Shown: in pieces, positions 1-13,502 of the stretch | Layout: each line of letters starts with the position of its first letter | How positions within the stretch are numbered: position 1 is the stretch's first letter | Assembly (NCBI RefSeq): GCF_000003815.2 | Contig: NC_049983.1 | Coordinates: 7,954,319-8,018,318, forward strand | Direction: 5' to 3' | Source: Branchiostoma floridae | Taxonomy: Eukaryota > Chordata > Leptocardii > Amphioxiformes > Branchiostomatidae | DNA length: 64,000 nucleotides | The notes under the pieces: model-generated | Databases searched by the model: none | What the model saw: the letters and a program-made list of their open reading frames with translations, nothing else | Told to the model about the DNA's origin: nothing | Translations under genes and position numbers: made by a program

Positions 1-666
1 AGAAACTTACCAGTAGTTTTAGCTAAAATTTAAAGTGAATTTTCAAGGATCAGCCAAATGTTGGCCAAAAGAGCTTCTTGATCATCATAATACATCAAGG
101 AAAACAACCCTGTACATCCAGCACATCATCTTTAGCCTAAAATGTAAGTAGTTTAACAATATATATTAACAGTAGCAATAGGAAAAAAAGTATTATTTAG
201 GCAAAATTAAGGATGTTCACATTTACAAGTAGCACAATTTGAATGTCAGAGGTTTCGGCATCTGTACAGTTTGGCCCCCAGCCAATCTGGAATTCGGCAC
301 ATGGCATTTGTAGATGTTTCGCCATAGACTGTCTTATCCTAACTCAACCCTTTAACCATAACCCAACCCAAGTTGTCCTAGACCTTGTGCTGATTTGTCC
401 TGATTGGCGAGGAGCCAAACTGTCCTGATACCAATATACATAAATGTACATTTGTAGTATACCACAACATCAATACAATGTGTTCCCAATAAGTAGTGCC
501 CATGACCCCAACAATGAGAGAGATAAAAGTACACAGGTGACCTGACATAGCCATAAATGATAAAGCAGCCATACTTCGCTGAAGTGTGATGCTTTTCCTT
601 TCACCAGTTACTACACATACAAAATGCAATGTAGCACCAATCAGTAGCGTTCATGACAGCAAGAGC
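1..666. other. Non-coding flank
   Basis: This stretch lies downstream of the stop codon of the minus-strand gene that ends at 667. It is AT-rich and its open frames are short and have no recognisable motif. It probably includes the 3' untranslated region of that gene. I saw no convincing poly(A) signal on the minus strand. Confidence 0.5.
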
Positions 667-2702
667 CTACAAGAGAGAGTCCAGCACGCTCTCGACCCAT
701 TGTGAGGGTTCGGCGTAGATGAGCGTGCCGAGTTCGTCGTCCACCCTGTCCTTGTTCTCGTCCTTGGGACAGACGTTACACCAGATGAGCAGGTCCTCCA
801 CCATCCCCTGCATCTCCTGGAACTCGATCTCTGCTGTCTCCTCTACGGTCTTCGCTGCATGCTCTGACGTGTACTCTAGCTTCCTGCAGATGTCGAAACA
901 CAGGCAAAAAACATTGAGTTTCAAAGTGGTCCCATACTTGTGAAGTTTTCATAAACCAGCACAGCAAAAAACAGTAATGATTTCAAATTATTGCACATTT
1001 TTATTGCAAGTTTGAAAATTTACTTTATATCAAAATACTACCATCCATGCACTTAGACAATCTATAATTGTAGAAAATGCAAGCACCTCTAATGGCCCTC
1101 TAGATGTGGAACAGAAGACAACAAATTGGATAGCGAGTGGTGAATCAGTAAATAAAGTGCCAGACAGTTTCTTGCACCAATGTTTACCAATAAAACAAAG
1201 TAAATTTAGCAGGGACAGAATCTACATTACATGTAGTAATGTAGTAAAACAATCTTCATGATCAGGAAGGCCGCTTGTTACTGAAACAAGAAGCTGGAAA
1301 ATGCAACAAATTTAGAGTAGAGTTTTTTGGTTGGGTAGAAGTTACACTCCAGTTGGAACCACTGCTCCTCTTAGACTCTTGTTTGACTTTTCATCAGCTT
1401 CCAACATCTGCTTGGAGATGATACTCCAGCTACCAACATCTGCAGTGCAGGTGACATGATATACTAGTAGGTCCTGTCAGGTTTGATGGATCGCCTAACT
1501 AGGTGAGTGGCTGTGTGAAACCAGCCTGTACAAGCCAACATAAACACCCCAGGACACCATCAAGTGCAGCATTCTTTCCTTATGTAATCCGAGACAAGGT
1601 GACATGACTCTCAACTTATCATCCACACTTGATGACAAATATAGACCATATAATTTGTTCAGCACCAATGCATGATGTAGTGGCTATGTTAAACATTACC
1701 ACAGTTGGTCAATAAACGAAATGACTTTCAAGTGTACATGTAATTCTACTTTGTTCAGCTTGAGAGGTTAATACCTAGCCCCAAATCTCATTACTGCAGT
1801 AGACACAAGTCAGCTGGACTACAAAAACTTGACAGATCTCAGCTTTAGTAACAACATATTAATTGGGCTTATCATGAAAATTGAAGTCGAACAAAAGTTA
1901 TGAAAGCATATCCATTCAAGTACACTACAGTCCATAAAAAAGTAGTCAAAATACATTACACTGCAGATTCATGAATGAAGTAACACGATGAAGCCTGTAG
2001 CAATACTGGTAATTTTGATTTCTTAAACATACTTCTCAAATTCGTTTCCTGTGAGCCAAAGAGGAGGTGACTCAAGTTTCATGTGCATGTGCAACTTGAG
2101 TAAGCTGTATTTCATTCAAGGACATTATTATTACAATTTCTATGGAAGGTACATGTACATCTGGTGCCAACAGACCCCTTTCCAAATCCCAACTTGCATT
2201 GATCTTCATTTATTCCCTACATGTATATATGTACCACTCTGAGTTTAGAATTTTAGAAGTCTATTATTTCCAGAGGTGTTGAGCTGGATAAAAACATTAC
2301 AATAAAAGAATGATTGACTGACCTGTTACCCCCAATAGCATCGGACATTGACTTCCTGGCGACCTTCATGTTGATCTCAGTGCTTCGGATAAGCGGGAAC
2401 AGCTGAAAATCCAGCACACCTGACTGAATCAAGGTCACCTTCAGCTGACTGATCAGCCTCTGGAGCCTCTTCAGTTCCCGGTCGGCCTGTAGCAACTTGT
2501 AGTTTGCAGGGGTGTTCTCCAGCTCAATCCTTGGCGGTGTTAGTCTGTAGATACAGTCTGGGTCTATGGCACATTCAGCATGACCCCACTCTAGAAGGCT
2601 GGCGTTGCACGGTGTAGAAGGGAGTTGAAGTTCAGGCTGTGCCGAACACACGTGGATGAAGAAAACTACACACAGCACCAAGGTAAAGGCCATCTTTGCC
2701 AC
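667..2702 (-). CDS. Small secreted helical protein, unrecognised
   Basis: Two coding exons on the minus strand, 2702-2323 and 883-667, join in frame across a CAG/GTCAGT donor and a CTGCAG acceptor. They give 198 residues ending in a TAG stop. The first 21 residues form a clear signal peptide (MAKMAFTLVLCVVFFIHVCS, then AQ). Cysteines at about 32, 43 and 50 follow, then an amphipathic, leucine- and lysine-rich stretch (about 75-115) and a second acidic helical segment containing one CNVC pair. There are no membrane segments after the signal. The start at 2702 is the first Met; Met4 is a possible alternative. I do not recognise the family. The few cysteines and long predicted helices would suit a small extracellular helical-bundle protein, but this is inference. 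The 1.4 kb intron shows nothing notable. Confidence 0.7.
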
Positions 2703-4060
2703 AGCTGACCGGCCCGCAGAGATGGAAACTCAAAATGCAGGAAAGGCGATCAACTTGAGTTGGACAGGGTCCCTCTAGTGTTGATAGATGGCAGCTGTGG
2801 TTGTCTGGGCCGCAGAGAATTGGGAAGTCCTGCTGTTTATAGTGAGACTGCCCTGCCAGAGTCTGGCTCAGTCCATCAAAAATCCTCAGGTTTACCCGGC
2901 CAGGAGACTGTGAACCTTGTTGAGTCCCTGATGGCATTGAATAAACTGTTCAGGAAAGCAGACTGGGAAGGAGCCTACACTTGCACACTCTGCACCCAGC
3001 CACTTGGACTGAATGTCTCAGCCAGCCAACTTACTGTAGTTCTTCAAATTTTCACTGCAGTTTCTATGTTCACGGCCTTTTGCAGTGACTGATTCACCGC
3101 GAATATAAAACCAGCAGTTTCATTAGTGTACAGTATGTGAATATAGCATAATACCCCAAACCTAAAATCACCACAAACACCCCATTTTCTCCCTACAAAG
3201 AAATTAAAGTATGGCAAATGTAAAGGTATCTACAGTACTAGGGACTTTACTCCTGGGTTAGCAGGGTGACTTGTCACTGGGAGATTCCAAGTGGAACCAC
3301 ATGGAACCAATTTACTTGTCCCCATTGTATAAAGGTCATTAGATACCAAACATGAGTGGAGGGTGTAGTTTTATATAGGGAGATGGAAAAGACATGAGGT
3401 ACAAGTAGTAAGAACTGTTTGTGATTTTATGTGGTCATGTTGATAAAACCCCCACAGCTAAATGTGAAATGTGGTTGTGTCCCAACAAGGTGACACCAGT
3501 ACAATTTGTTTAGTTAGACCCCATGATGTCTGGCCTATAGTGGGCTTCTGCAAAGTATTTGAAGGTTTCATATGCTAAAATATTCCAAAATATATATCTC
3601 AATCGATCTTCAAGTAGCAGTAAAAGTTACTATTAAACAATTTGAATATGGACTTTACTAGGTATCTTGATATATCGGTACATGCATTTGTATTTGCTAA
3701 TGAAAACCAACTGTGGATATCCTACAAACTTGAAATGTACAATAAAACAACTAAATTAATAAAAACTACCTTGGTCCGAAATTATTCCCGATTTCCTGGT
3801 CATTGGCTATCATAACATCTGATTGGTTATCCCTCATCAGGATTGACCACCTCATCTGGTGGCATGATCTTAAGTGACCCTTCAGTCATCACCTTTCCAT
3901 AGATCGTCTAGCAATGTAAATCTCTGAGATTGTTGGCTGCCAAATCTCCCCCTTTTTAGAGTGCTCTGGAACATATTGTAAATGCAGAAATGTTCGTGAG
4001 GGTTTGATGTCTGCATTTTTTTTGTGGCGGCCACTTCACCGTGAACTTTGACTTTATCAA

Positions 4061-4200
4061 GAGGGTCTGCATAGGGGCGTCTTGGTAATGCTTAACGGTG
4101 AATTCAGGAGGCCCGGTAACGCTTAACGATAAATTCAGGAGGCCCGGTAACGCTTAACGGTAAATTCAGGAGACCCGGTAACACTAACAGTAAATTCAAA
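4061..4200. repeat. GAGGGTCTGCAT element fragment with 31-bp array
   Basis: The sequence opens with GAGGGTCTGCATAGGGG, the same end as the element at 24545-24757. It then runs into about 3.5 tandem units of 31 bp (4090-4120, 4121-4151, 4152-4182, then a partial unit). Each unit contains CTTAACG, AAATTCAGGAG and CCCGGTAAC. No matching right end is visible, so this is a truncated or rearranged copy in which the internal unit has expanded. Confidence 0.65.
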
Positions 4201-4270
4201 ACGGGTTACAAAGCATAGAGAGGAGCAAGTAAATCCATCAGACTGAGGAAGACCTGCCTATCAGTCATGC

Positions 4271-4417
4271 CATCCTGTCACCTGTTTCTTTGTATTGCTT
4301 ACCTGGTAAACCACCTTGACATCCTGTCACCTGTTTGTTTGTATTGCTTACCTGGTAAACCACCTTGACATCCTGTCACCTGTTTGTTTGTATTGCTTAC
4401 CTGGTAAACCACCTTGA
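4271..4417. repeat. Three 49-bp tandem repeats
   Basis: Three consecutive units of 49 bp (4271-4319, 4320-4368, 4369-4417) are almost identical. The first differs from the others by one base. Each unit begins CATCCTGTCACCTGTTT and ends CACCTTGA. Confidence 0.9.
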
Positions 4418-7332
4418 CATGGTGTAACAGGTTGTACAGATTTGTATTGACGAGTACAAGCTCCATGTTCGGACTGAGATTTATTTGGTCCACTCACACC
4501 AGGAAGGCCCCTACTCTTTTCAGCAAGTGTGGTGGGCTCTTTACAAGCTCGAGGTAACGTTGCTCAAAACGGGACCTCTATTTGATGTCCTACCCATCTA
4601 AGAGACGTCCCTAGCCGAAGGCACGTCTGAATGGAGTAAGGAAATTCGTGTTAGCTTTCCCAAGCGTATACAGCATACAAAGACTCCCTACACAATGGCT
4701 CAGGTATACAATGTTGCTATTTGTAGCATATTTTCAAGGTTTGACCAAATATGGTCAGAAAGAGATGAAAAGGTCACCGTGTGACCTCAATTACATCATA
4801 CGCAGGCGTAGTAAACAAATCAACTTCGGACCCATTCTTCACCAAGCCGGTGTGCCACAATCTACCTGAGGAATCTTAAGCAAATATTTTGTGTTCTTTG
4901 CGTCAGGTCTGCAGATTTCGAATCCAGTTGTTGCAGAGCCTCTGAAGCAGATAATGACTGAGGTAAGGCTAGTAACTTTATGCAGGCAAATCAACAGGTA
5001 CTAACTTACAGGTAACTTGGGAGATGTCAGGACTTTGTGCCCATGCACCTGCTTAACAGAAACCGGTTTCTGCCAGTTTACGACCACCAGTCTCAGCCGG
5101 TCTGACACCACCAGTCAAAAAGAAAGGCAAGTTCCTACTTTTTCCTATAACTGTTATCCAATAATTGGGTAAACTCGGCTCTTAATCATTTGCTAACAGA
5201 AGAAATTTACCTACATTGTATACATTATCTTGCCCCCATCCCCCATTTGAAAAAATGTAGTATTAGACATGACTTCAACCCATTTAAGTCTGGAGTAACC
5301 ACTCCCCTAGCACCCATTTTTCATCAGTCCCTTGAAAATTAAAGTTTGACATGCTTTGCTTTCAACTGATTTTTTTACTGAATTCAAACAAATCATGTTC
5401 CTGCATGTTAATTCTACAACACACATGACGAAGAAGAACGTTCGGACCGAGAAAGACATGTCCTGACAGTAAGTGCATGAGAAGGAATCGTACAGAAATC
5501 ATCAAGACTGATGGTAACATTACAGTGAAAATGTATGTAAATAGCTAGTGTGTTAAATACATGCCAGAAATCTTTCAGGTAACTTAATGGCTGTGGCAAA
5601 GGTGTAACATTACAACAACAAATTACAAACAATTGCTGCTTGTTTTCCTTGCTCAAACACTTACCTAATGGCTAACTAATAAAGTTCAATGGCCTTTCAT
5701 TGGCTTTACTATGCAAGCGCAAACTGTATGTAACCAGACCCATTTCTTTTGTCTCGGTAGATGCGGCATTTTTCCTTTAAGATTTTGTTGATAAGCCAGC
5801 TTTTTCGTACGGTCGGGCACTCCTGCAGTTGACACTACATTCTCTGACGTTACTACCTTCAATAGGTGTAAATAGGTGTTGAAATGGATACGTTTCTTGA
5901 TATTGTTCATGTTTTGGCTCATGCTTCTTTGTCTGCATGATTCACACTCACGAGTCCAGTGCAGCGTACAAGTACACGTCAGCAGTGTGGCATAATCCAA
6001 CTTCTACTAGAACAGTGGTCCAGTGGTCTGAGAAAAAGTAAGTCATCTATCCCTTACTTCGTAAATATCACTTATATCGGTATATTACATTGCCGTGACA
6101 TTTGTTTATTTGAAGTATGAGGAGTGTGTTGCCACAGTAGGCATAGACTTTGCCCCCCTCCCTATTCCACTGCGTCACAGACCAATGGCAACATACTCAC
6201 TGTGGCATGTGACAATGAATTGCTTTCTGCTCTTCTCTGGATCATGTTGTGTTACTTCACATTAGGGATGTGTACCTAAACGTAACATCCCCACCTATAG
6301 CTATACTGAATGATAAGATAAAGTAACCTGTGGTCTTCAATGGTGACAAAAATATGAATTGAGTAGATCTAAGAGAATGTTTCTGAATAGATCTTAGATC
6401 AAAATTGGTGCTGGTTTCCTCACCCATACAAAATTTGATTTCATCTTTTTCCTGTGCTAAATTTCTATCTCTGTGGTAGGAATAAAACATTTCTAGTAAG
6501 AAAATAATTAGTCCACGACTTTATGCACTTGTGTATAAATCTATTCACATACAGTGCCAATAAATTTATGTTCTGGAATTTTGGACCTTTACATTGTACC
6601 TAAATGATTTCTGTGGTATTGTACAAATATTGTGTACCAGTATGCAGATTTACTTCACACAATCATGTAACGTTCTATTCAAATTAGCCCTGTCACTCAC
6701 ATCCAAGCAAGCTATATCAGCCTTGAATAAGCTGTTAATTATGCAGGTTACATAATATCTGAGCAAATTATCATTATATGTATTTAAAAGACCTGGGATA
6801 AATAAACCGCATTTGGAGGAAACAAAGCACTCACATTTTCTAAAAGAATCAAATCTTCCATAACAATCAGTATAGTAAGCAATGCATTACAACAAAGTTT
6901 CATGCTGATCTTAAAGTTTATAGATCTTGCTAATTGATACAAATGTATACCTGAATTGTTTGCCATTACGGTACTAGTATTTGTGTAGCGCCGGTTCAAA
7001 CTGGCTAAAAGCAGATCTACAGAAAAGAAGTTTGTAATAGAAATGAGTCAGCTTACAGATATGTGTTGTGTACCACAGGTTCAACATTACATTACTAATA
7101 AAACAAAGAACAAACATCAGGCAAGTCAAAGAGTGCAATGTGCCAAATCTGCCCATAGATGCAAACTTTTGTTGTGCATTCTGGTAAATTATGATAACCT
7201 ATGTCACCATGACAGTGTTGTCTGTTTTTTTTTTAAACATCATAATTTTTACACTAGTTACAGTACTATTAATGGTTTAGAAACATGGACCCAAAGTAAG
7301 CAAATTGAATCTGTTGTCTCCAAAGGAGCAAG

Positions 7333-10300
7333 ATGGACGTGGAGAGCAGCCTTAAGGAACTAACACTTGATGACAACCAACCTGTGAGCCTGGAGGATTC
7401 TGGTTTTTACTCCATACATGTACAACAGCTCCAACAGCCAGGCACCAGCTCATCAAGTGATGACCAGTCACAAGCTCAAAGTCTGGCATCCTTGAACAAT
7501 TCTGGGATCGACCCCAAGGAAGACAGCCAGACTGACATTGGCTCTTCAATTGAAAATATGAGGGTAAAAAACACCAGAGATCATTATGAGAGCAATGGAG
7601 CATGCCCGGAACAGAAACCAGTGCCTGATACACAGATGCCTGGATGGCATGCTCGAAATTATCAAGATCTTGTAGCTTACCATGCACAGCTAGACAGGAT
7701 CTCACATTTGATTTCTGAAGCCAAAAATGACATTACAAGGCACCTTCAAGACACTACTGGTAATGTGGATCTTTCTCAGGCATTAAAAAACAGCGACAAG
7801 ATATTCAATGAGGCAGTTGCTCTTAAGAGAATTGGGGAGTACATAATGTACAAGTTTCAGCTCAAGAGTTCAGATCAACGACAAGAAACCACAACATTCG
7901 CAACTCCTGCGACAAAGATGCAGACTGAAGTTGTGACATCAAAGGCATCTTACCCAACACATCATCCACAAAATGGAAAAGAGCATACTCTTGCTGACCC
8001 ATTGAAACAAGATCTGCTGTATGTAGCTCTGCCCACTGAGACCCAAAGAAACATTGACATCAGGATACCTCCAGTGGATGATGTTCAACAGGTAGGAATT
8101 TGTTTTCTTTTTGGTACTTTTAAGATTATTATTATCAATTACTATACAAACTATGGTACTTCAAGATTGTAATACATGTACAGGATGAGGACAATCAAAT
8201 GATCAAATATGTTGCTATGGGTAACATAGCACATGATGCTAATAATTCTTTTTAATTTTTCTTAAACTTTTACATTGCAATATATTCTAAATGTTATCAC
8301 AACATTTTTCAGGCCACACTTAATATCAATATAAGTTACTAACCATAATATCTATTAATTAATTGCTTATTCTAGCATACAACAGACACACCTGGAGTGT
8401 TGAAGAAGACAAGTTCTGGTCTTGATGACGGTGATGTCGAGATGCCACCTGTGGCTCACGTAAGATTGGCATTTAATGCCTGTTATTTCAAGATCATTAC
8501 AGAGACTAGGAAATAGATGCCAGGGGTAGGAAATGATGTAACATTAATACAGAAAAGATTAAATAAGATAGCTGCTAGGGTGTGCATGGCACATGGTCTG
8601 ACCAATTGATCAATGTTAACTAGCTGTTTTTTTGTGTAAATTTCAAAGGCCACACTCATCCACATCAAATCATCAACAGCCACGCTAATTTTTCTATTCT
8701 ATCCTAGGATGGACTGGACACTCAAGAAGTATTGGAGTCCATGTACACAACAGGCTCTAATGTAGACATGTATGAAGACGAATCATCTCCTGAATCAATA
8801 GCTGAAGAAAAAGCACCAGGTACTCGTGTGATTTTTTCTTTCTTGCTCAAAAGCAGACTTTGTTTATGTCAAATTTCTGATGTTCAAAAGGCTTGTCAGA
8901 AAAACTTTGACTGACTTGTACATTGTATCAGAAATCCATAGTTTAATCTATTTGAAAATTTTCTGTCCTTTGATCTTCAACTTCCAAGACTAACATTATA
9001 CATGTATTAGCATTACTGAACAAGTGGTATAGACTTAGCCTGGGTACCATCCGATTTCTACTGGGGCTCCTTACATTCGCTACCCTAAAGTATTTTTTTA
9101 GGCTAGCAAGTGTCACCGCTAGGGTAGCGAGAGCCAGAACACCAGTATCGAAAATAAATACGGCCCAGGTATGATATAAATTTAAATACAAATAAAACAT
9201 CTTCAGCTTAGCCTAAATCTACATACATATAATAAAGGATAGATTTATATAAATTTCTCATACCATCGTTGTCAAAATCTTGTCAGAACTCAAATTATTG
9301 CAATTGCCACAGGAATTCAGCAATGCTCTACTAAATCTAGCATAATTCATCCCTCCAGAGAACAATGGGAACCCACCACACAAGCACAGTTTCATCCAGT
9401 CAAGAGAACCAAGCTTTCTGGATGGCATGTCACATCACCCTCTGCAAAACAGAGCTGCTGTCTCACCTTTGGGGAGAATACCTCACAGTCTGTGGTGAGA
9501 TGCTTTTTTCATACATTGCCAGTATTTTACTTAGATCCAAATAGATTAAAAAATGTTAAGCAGGCTTTGTAAATTTTTAATGAAGGCCACACGAATTTTT
9601 TTTGTCGCTTCTCGGATCCCCTGTCCATTTTTTTTCATTTAAAAAAAAATTAAGTCCCATGAAAAAATAGTACAGATTTTGCTATCACAATCCTGTAAAT
9701 CCTGTACCATTGAGAGCCACATACACATAATTTCAGTCTAAAACAATGCCTTTTATTCAGAACATATTAGTAACAAATCAAAGGAAGGGAATCATTGTTT
9801 ATAATGTGCCATTTAACTCCTCATGCTGTTTTTTTTGTTATTTAAGCCATATATCTTCACCCTAGACATTTTGAAAAAATTCATTTTCATGTTTTTACCT
9901 GTCAGTCCAATTTTTTTTCTGAAAAAATCCAAGAAGCAGCAAATAAATTTGCTGTGACCTAACCATTATTTTATGTTACACTAATTCAGCATATTTGTAC
10001 ATTGTGATATTTGTGTCATTTTATCTCATTACGTCATTTGTTCATATGTACAAACTGTACAACGTCATGTTATTTGGGCTTTCTTACTAAAATTCAAATG
10101 AAACAGATGACAAGACAATAGGTAAAAACATTTCATTTCCTAGCATGGCCCACAAAGTGTTTATGACACCAAATGGAAGTATGATTTAGGATTAGCTGAT
10201 GTTCAATAATATCAGAAGGGTTTATATCTAGTACAAATGTCTATGATCTGTGAATAATTCTATTATTACTGAACATAATCAGAAAAATGGTGCACTTTGA

Positions 10301-11176
10301 TGTCATTGGTGTCGCAAATGACATTCCTGCTTTCTCAATTTATGCTTACAAATATGAAAGCCTGCTCATTGGCACTGAAAGTGTACATTTATTTGTTTTC
10401 ATTCCAGGGACATTAGACATACAAGATATGACAAGGGGACTTCTTTCAAGTTTGCTGAAGAACTGTTCTCATTTTCAAGATCAGTAGGCATCATTGTAAA
10501 TAATGGTCACCGTTGGGGAACATGTGCACGATACGGACAAAGACACGTCATGACCTGTCAGCATGTAGCAAGTCCAGATTATGCAAACCTAGATGAATCT
10601 TCTGATGCCTATGTAGAGTTTAATTATTACAATGAGTGGCCCCCTCAGTCATCAGTAAGATTACCAATCAAGTGCATTGACTACAACTGTCAAAGCAGAA
10701 GTCTAGACTTTTGCCTTCTTTGCTTAAACATCCAAGACAGCAGGATTCAAGAAGTCCAGAGTATTACACCATTGGGCCCTTATGTTCGACAAGGTAGTCT
10801 TCCAGTAGAAGTAGAAAGGGTCACCTTGATAGGGCATCCACAGGGTGTCCGAAAGAGTTTCGACTACAACTGTCCTGTACTTGATTGGCATCAATCTGCT
10901 CAGTATACAGGCCAAATTTCTAATGATGAAGAAAATTCTTCAATGTTCGATGCAAACAGAATCAATTACCGTTCTACTTTTTGGAGTGGAAGTTCAGGGT
11001 CTCCTGTTGTAGCAATATTTGATGACAATGTAGACAATTTACAGATTGTTGCCATGCACACACAAGGTTATCCTACTGGACAACCATGCGAGGTAGAACA
11101 GGGTGTCAAGATGTCAGCAATACAAGATGAGGTAAAAAGTAATCGCCCAGATCTGTATTATGAATTGTTCACTTAA
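7333..11176 (+). CDS. FAM111-like trypsin-like serine protease
   Basis: Five exons (7333-8091, 8376-8459, 8708-8819, 9359-9494, 10408-11176) have good GT-AG borders and join in frame to give 619 residues, close to the roughly 610 of human FAM111A. Residues 1-360 are hydrophilic and Ser/Gln-rich, with a helical stretch near 115-180. I see no known domain there and no clear PCNA-binding box. The last exon carries the protease fold: His416 in CQHV, Asp464 in SLDFCLL and Ser562 in SGSSGSPVV. The spacing of 48 and 98 residues is close to that of the FAM111A triad. All three catalytic residues are present, so it is probably active. Vertebrate FAM111 proteins act in the nucleus on replication-fork obstacles; a similar role here is inference. 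HtrA- or TYSND1-type proteases are less likely because no PDZ domain follows. Confidence 0.82.
9586..9960. mobile_element. GGCCACAC miniature inverted-repeat element, diverged
   Basis: The left end GGCCACACGAATTTTTTTT and the right end ...AAATTTGCTGTGACC are degenerate inverted repeats. Both are followed inward by TCTCGGAT / ATCCAAGAAGC blocks that match the intact copy at 53679-54033. It lies in the fourth intron of the protease gene and carries no coding sequence. Confidence 0.6.
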
Positions 11177-11821
11177 GATAACTACATGTATATCTATTAT
11201 TCTCATCCCAAAGTGCTATTAGGAAGAGAAGTGGCTAAGACAAGCATTGTCAGTTGAAGGATGAGCAAATGTGGAAATAATTCTGCTGTACCCTCTGGTC
11301 AAGGATAAATTCTCAACATCAAACAACAATGGAAAAGTGTGACTTCTATCTTCTTGTGCAGCTTTTCAATGCAATGTGGAAATACATTATCATACACACA
11401 GTATGTATTATTTTCATACACACAGATATTAAGGATCTAAATTCAGAGCCAACATTGTAAGTTCATCTCAGGGTTTTGTAATGCTCCAACAGATCTACAT
11501 GTATCAACAGATATCAAAATGTTACTTTAAAATTTATGAATCTGAACAAGCCAGAAGTACATTTTTTGTATGTTTACTTTTTTCTTGCCTACTTTGAGAA
11601 ATGCAATATTAGTTGTCTATTGTGAACTTAAAACAAACAGATCTATTGATCTATTATTATTGTCTTCCTTGTCTGGACTGTTAGTCTACCAAATGAAAGG
11701 TGGGACAAGACAGGAATAGGCTCCTTAGAAAAGGAAGAAAGGGACAGTTATATCTCAGTTGGTCAGTGACTGTACTTACACAATGTACATGTATATTGTA
11801 TAAATTAAAGGCCCAGTAAAT

Positions 11822-11827
11822 AATAAA
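11822..11827 (+). promoter_or_regulatory. Candidate poly(A) signal of the protease gene
   Basis: AATAAA lies about 650 bp after the stop codon, in an AT-rich, non-coding stretch. It is the first canonical hexamer in a plausible position that I found. Confidence 0.4.
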
Positions 11828-12404
11828 GTTGCATTTTCAAACACTTTACCAGAATATCAAATCTGCTGTTTGCCAGTGACTATTTTGTACATACAAATGT
11901 ATGTGTATAATATAGTATGGTTGTTTTCAATGTAAACATGAAAACTTTTGAAGAAGCCACACACCTTTCTCCAGAAGGAGCAATCATTGTGGTCAGCAAA
12001 TTGAGGTCCTAGTCAACATCCTTCCTTCCATGTGCCTTCTGTGCAAAAAAACAACTCAGTTCAGTCAGTTCTTGCGTTGTTGTGTATGAATCGAGTTCTT
12101 ACGGGTATTGGTCACACATTCAAGTTAACAAAGATCCCATACTGATGGATTTCCATGCTCTGTTTCACTAAACATAAATTGTCATCATTTGCTTACTTTT
12201 ATTTTCTTGCACCTTTAAGTAACACCAGAAAAGATAGGGAGTGAGCAAAATGATTTGCTTTTTTATTTGCTTGATATTGATCTTACTTCCTTGTGTTTAC
12301 AGTTCCATTATGTCATACGTTTGCCAAATTAATTTCTCATTACAATGTTACCAACAACTAAGGAAATTGTCTATGTTTTATGACTTAAAATGCTTGCTTC
12401 TACC

Positions 12405-12436
12405 AAGGACGTTATATTATCACATATAACGTCCTT
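12405..12436. other. Perfect 13-bp hairpin
   Basis: AAGGACGTTATAT (12405-12417) and ATATAACGTCCTT (12424-12436) are exact reverse complements separated by a six-base loop. A direct repeat, TGCTTCTAC, flanks both sides of the stem. Confidence 0.8.
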
Positions 12437-13496
12437 GCTTCTACATAACATGCAAATGTCACAAGTATGGAATCTCTTTAATTTACCAAGATATTATACA
12501 ATTTTCTCATTAATCATGCAAATTAGGTCATGACTTGTATCCTCTCTATCCATCAATGTTCTTCTTGAACCAAGTTACAAAATGTACATATGTAATGAGA
12601 GTTCCTGTCATCAAGCACAATTGAAATTTTTCCTACTTTAAATACACACACACACAACCATAGACACACACTATTCTATCTGGCAAAGGTAATCAATTAT
12701 TAAGATTGTACGCTGTCAATTCGGAGGAAGGCCCACGAAACACCATACTGGTTTCTAATCTCCCATGCATGTCGTTTCTCATTGCTGTTACTAGTCTGAT
12801 TCGTTTCTTCTTGTGTACAAATAAACAATGAACAACAAACTACCGGTAGACCTCCAGGTAAAGTTAACACACAAGACAAACACAGAAAACAGTCAGACAG
12901 ACACGGATGAAATGAGTTGACATTGTGTATTTACAACATTCTCCGAAATCCACATCAGTCTTTGGAATGTTTCCATCATATTCATCAACCAGGCCTTATT
13001 AAGGCCATATCAAAGTGACTTCTTAAACAATATCAAAGTGACTTCTTGAACAATAATCCAAGACCAAACCATAACCATATCAGCTTGCTATCTTCTCCAT
13101 TTCATTTTTTTTTTAACTGTCCTTGCTTTCAAAATCCAGATGCTATATCACGGAGGCAGTAGTAGTAGGCATCACAACCATCTCATGAGATGATGGTAGC
13201 TATATCTATGGTGTTATGGTGTTTCTATAGATAGTACTTTTGCTGGACTGGCATTACTTTTCATAAAGAGCCTGGTATTGGTTTGCCTTCAAGAAGGAAA
13301 ATCAGTAAAACATAATCTTCACTGCAATATTTTGCACAATGTTGAATACATGAACATAAAAACGTTACTGTTTTAGAGCTGTTTGCTTTTGGGGTCACAA
13401 AAACATTTTTTTATAGTTTTCAAGTTCTGAAAAAAATATGAGCTTCACATTTTGGCTATACTAACTTAAAACAATTCTTGATGCACGAAGACCAAC

Positions 13497-13502
13497 TTTA
13501 TT
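13497..13502 (-). promoter_or_regulatory. Candidate poly(A) signal of RUVBL1
   Basis: AATAAA on the minus strand lies about 165 bp past the RUVBL1 stop codon, which is a normal distance for a short 3' untranslated region. Confidence 0.5.

Larger units (their letters stand above)
2703..7332. other. Intergenic, repeat-bearing
   Basis: The interval holds the upstream region of the secreted-protein gene and of the protease gene. No open frame here has a recognisable domain. Around 3040-3235 and 3975-4050 there are decayed copies of the element family that carries TTCGCGGT and CACCGCGAA motifs; an intact copy lies at 54292-54503. A short-unit array (4090-4197) and a 49-bp tandem repeat (4271-4417) are listed separately. 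The rest looks like unique AT-rich DNA. Confidence 0.5.
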
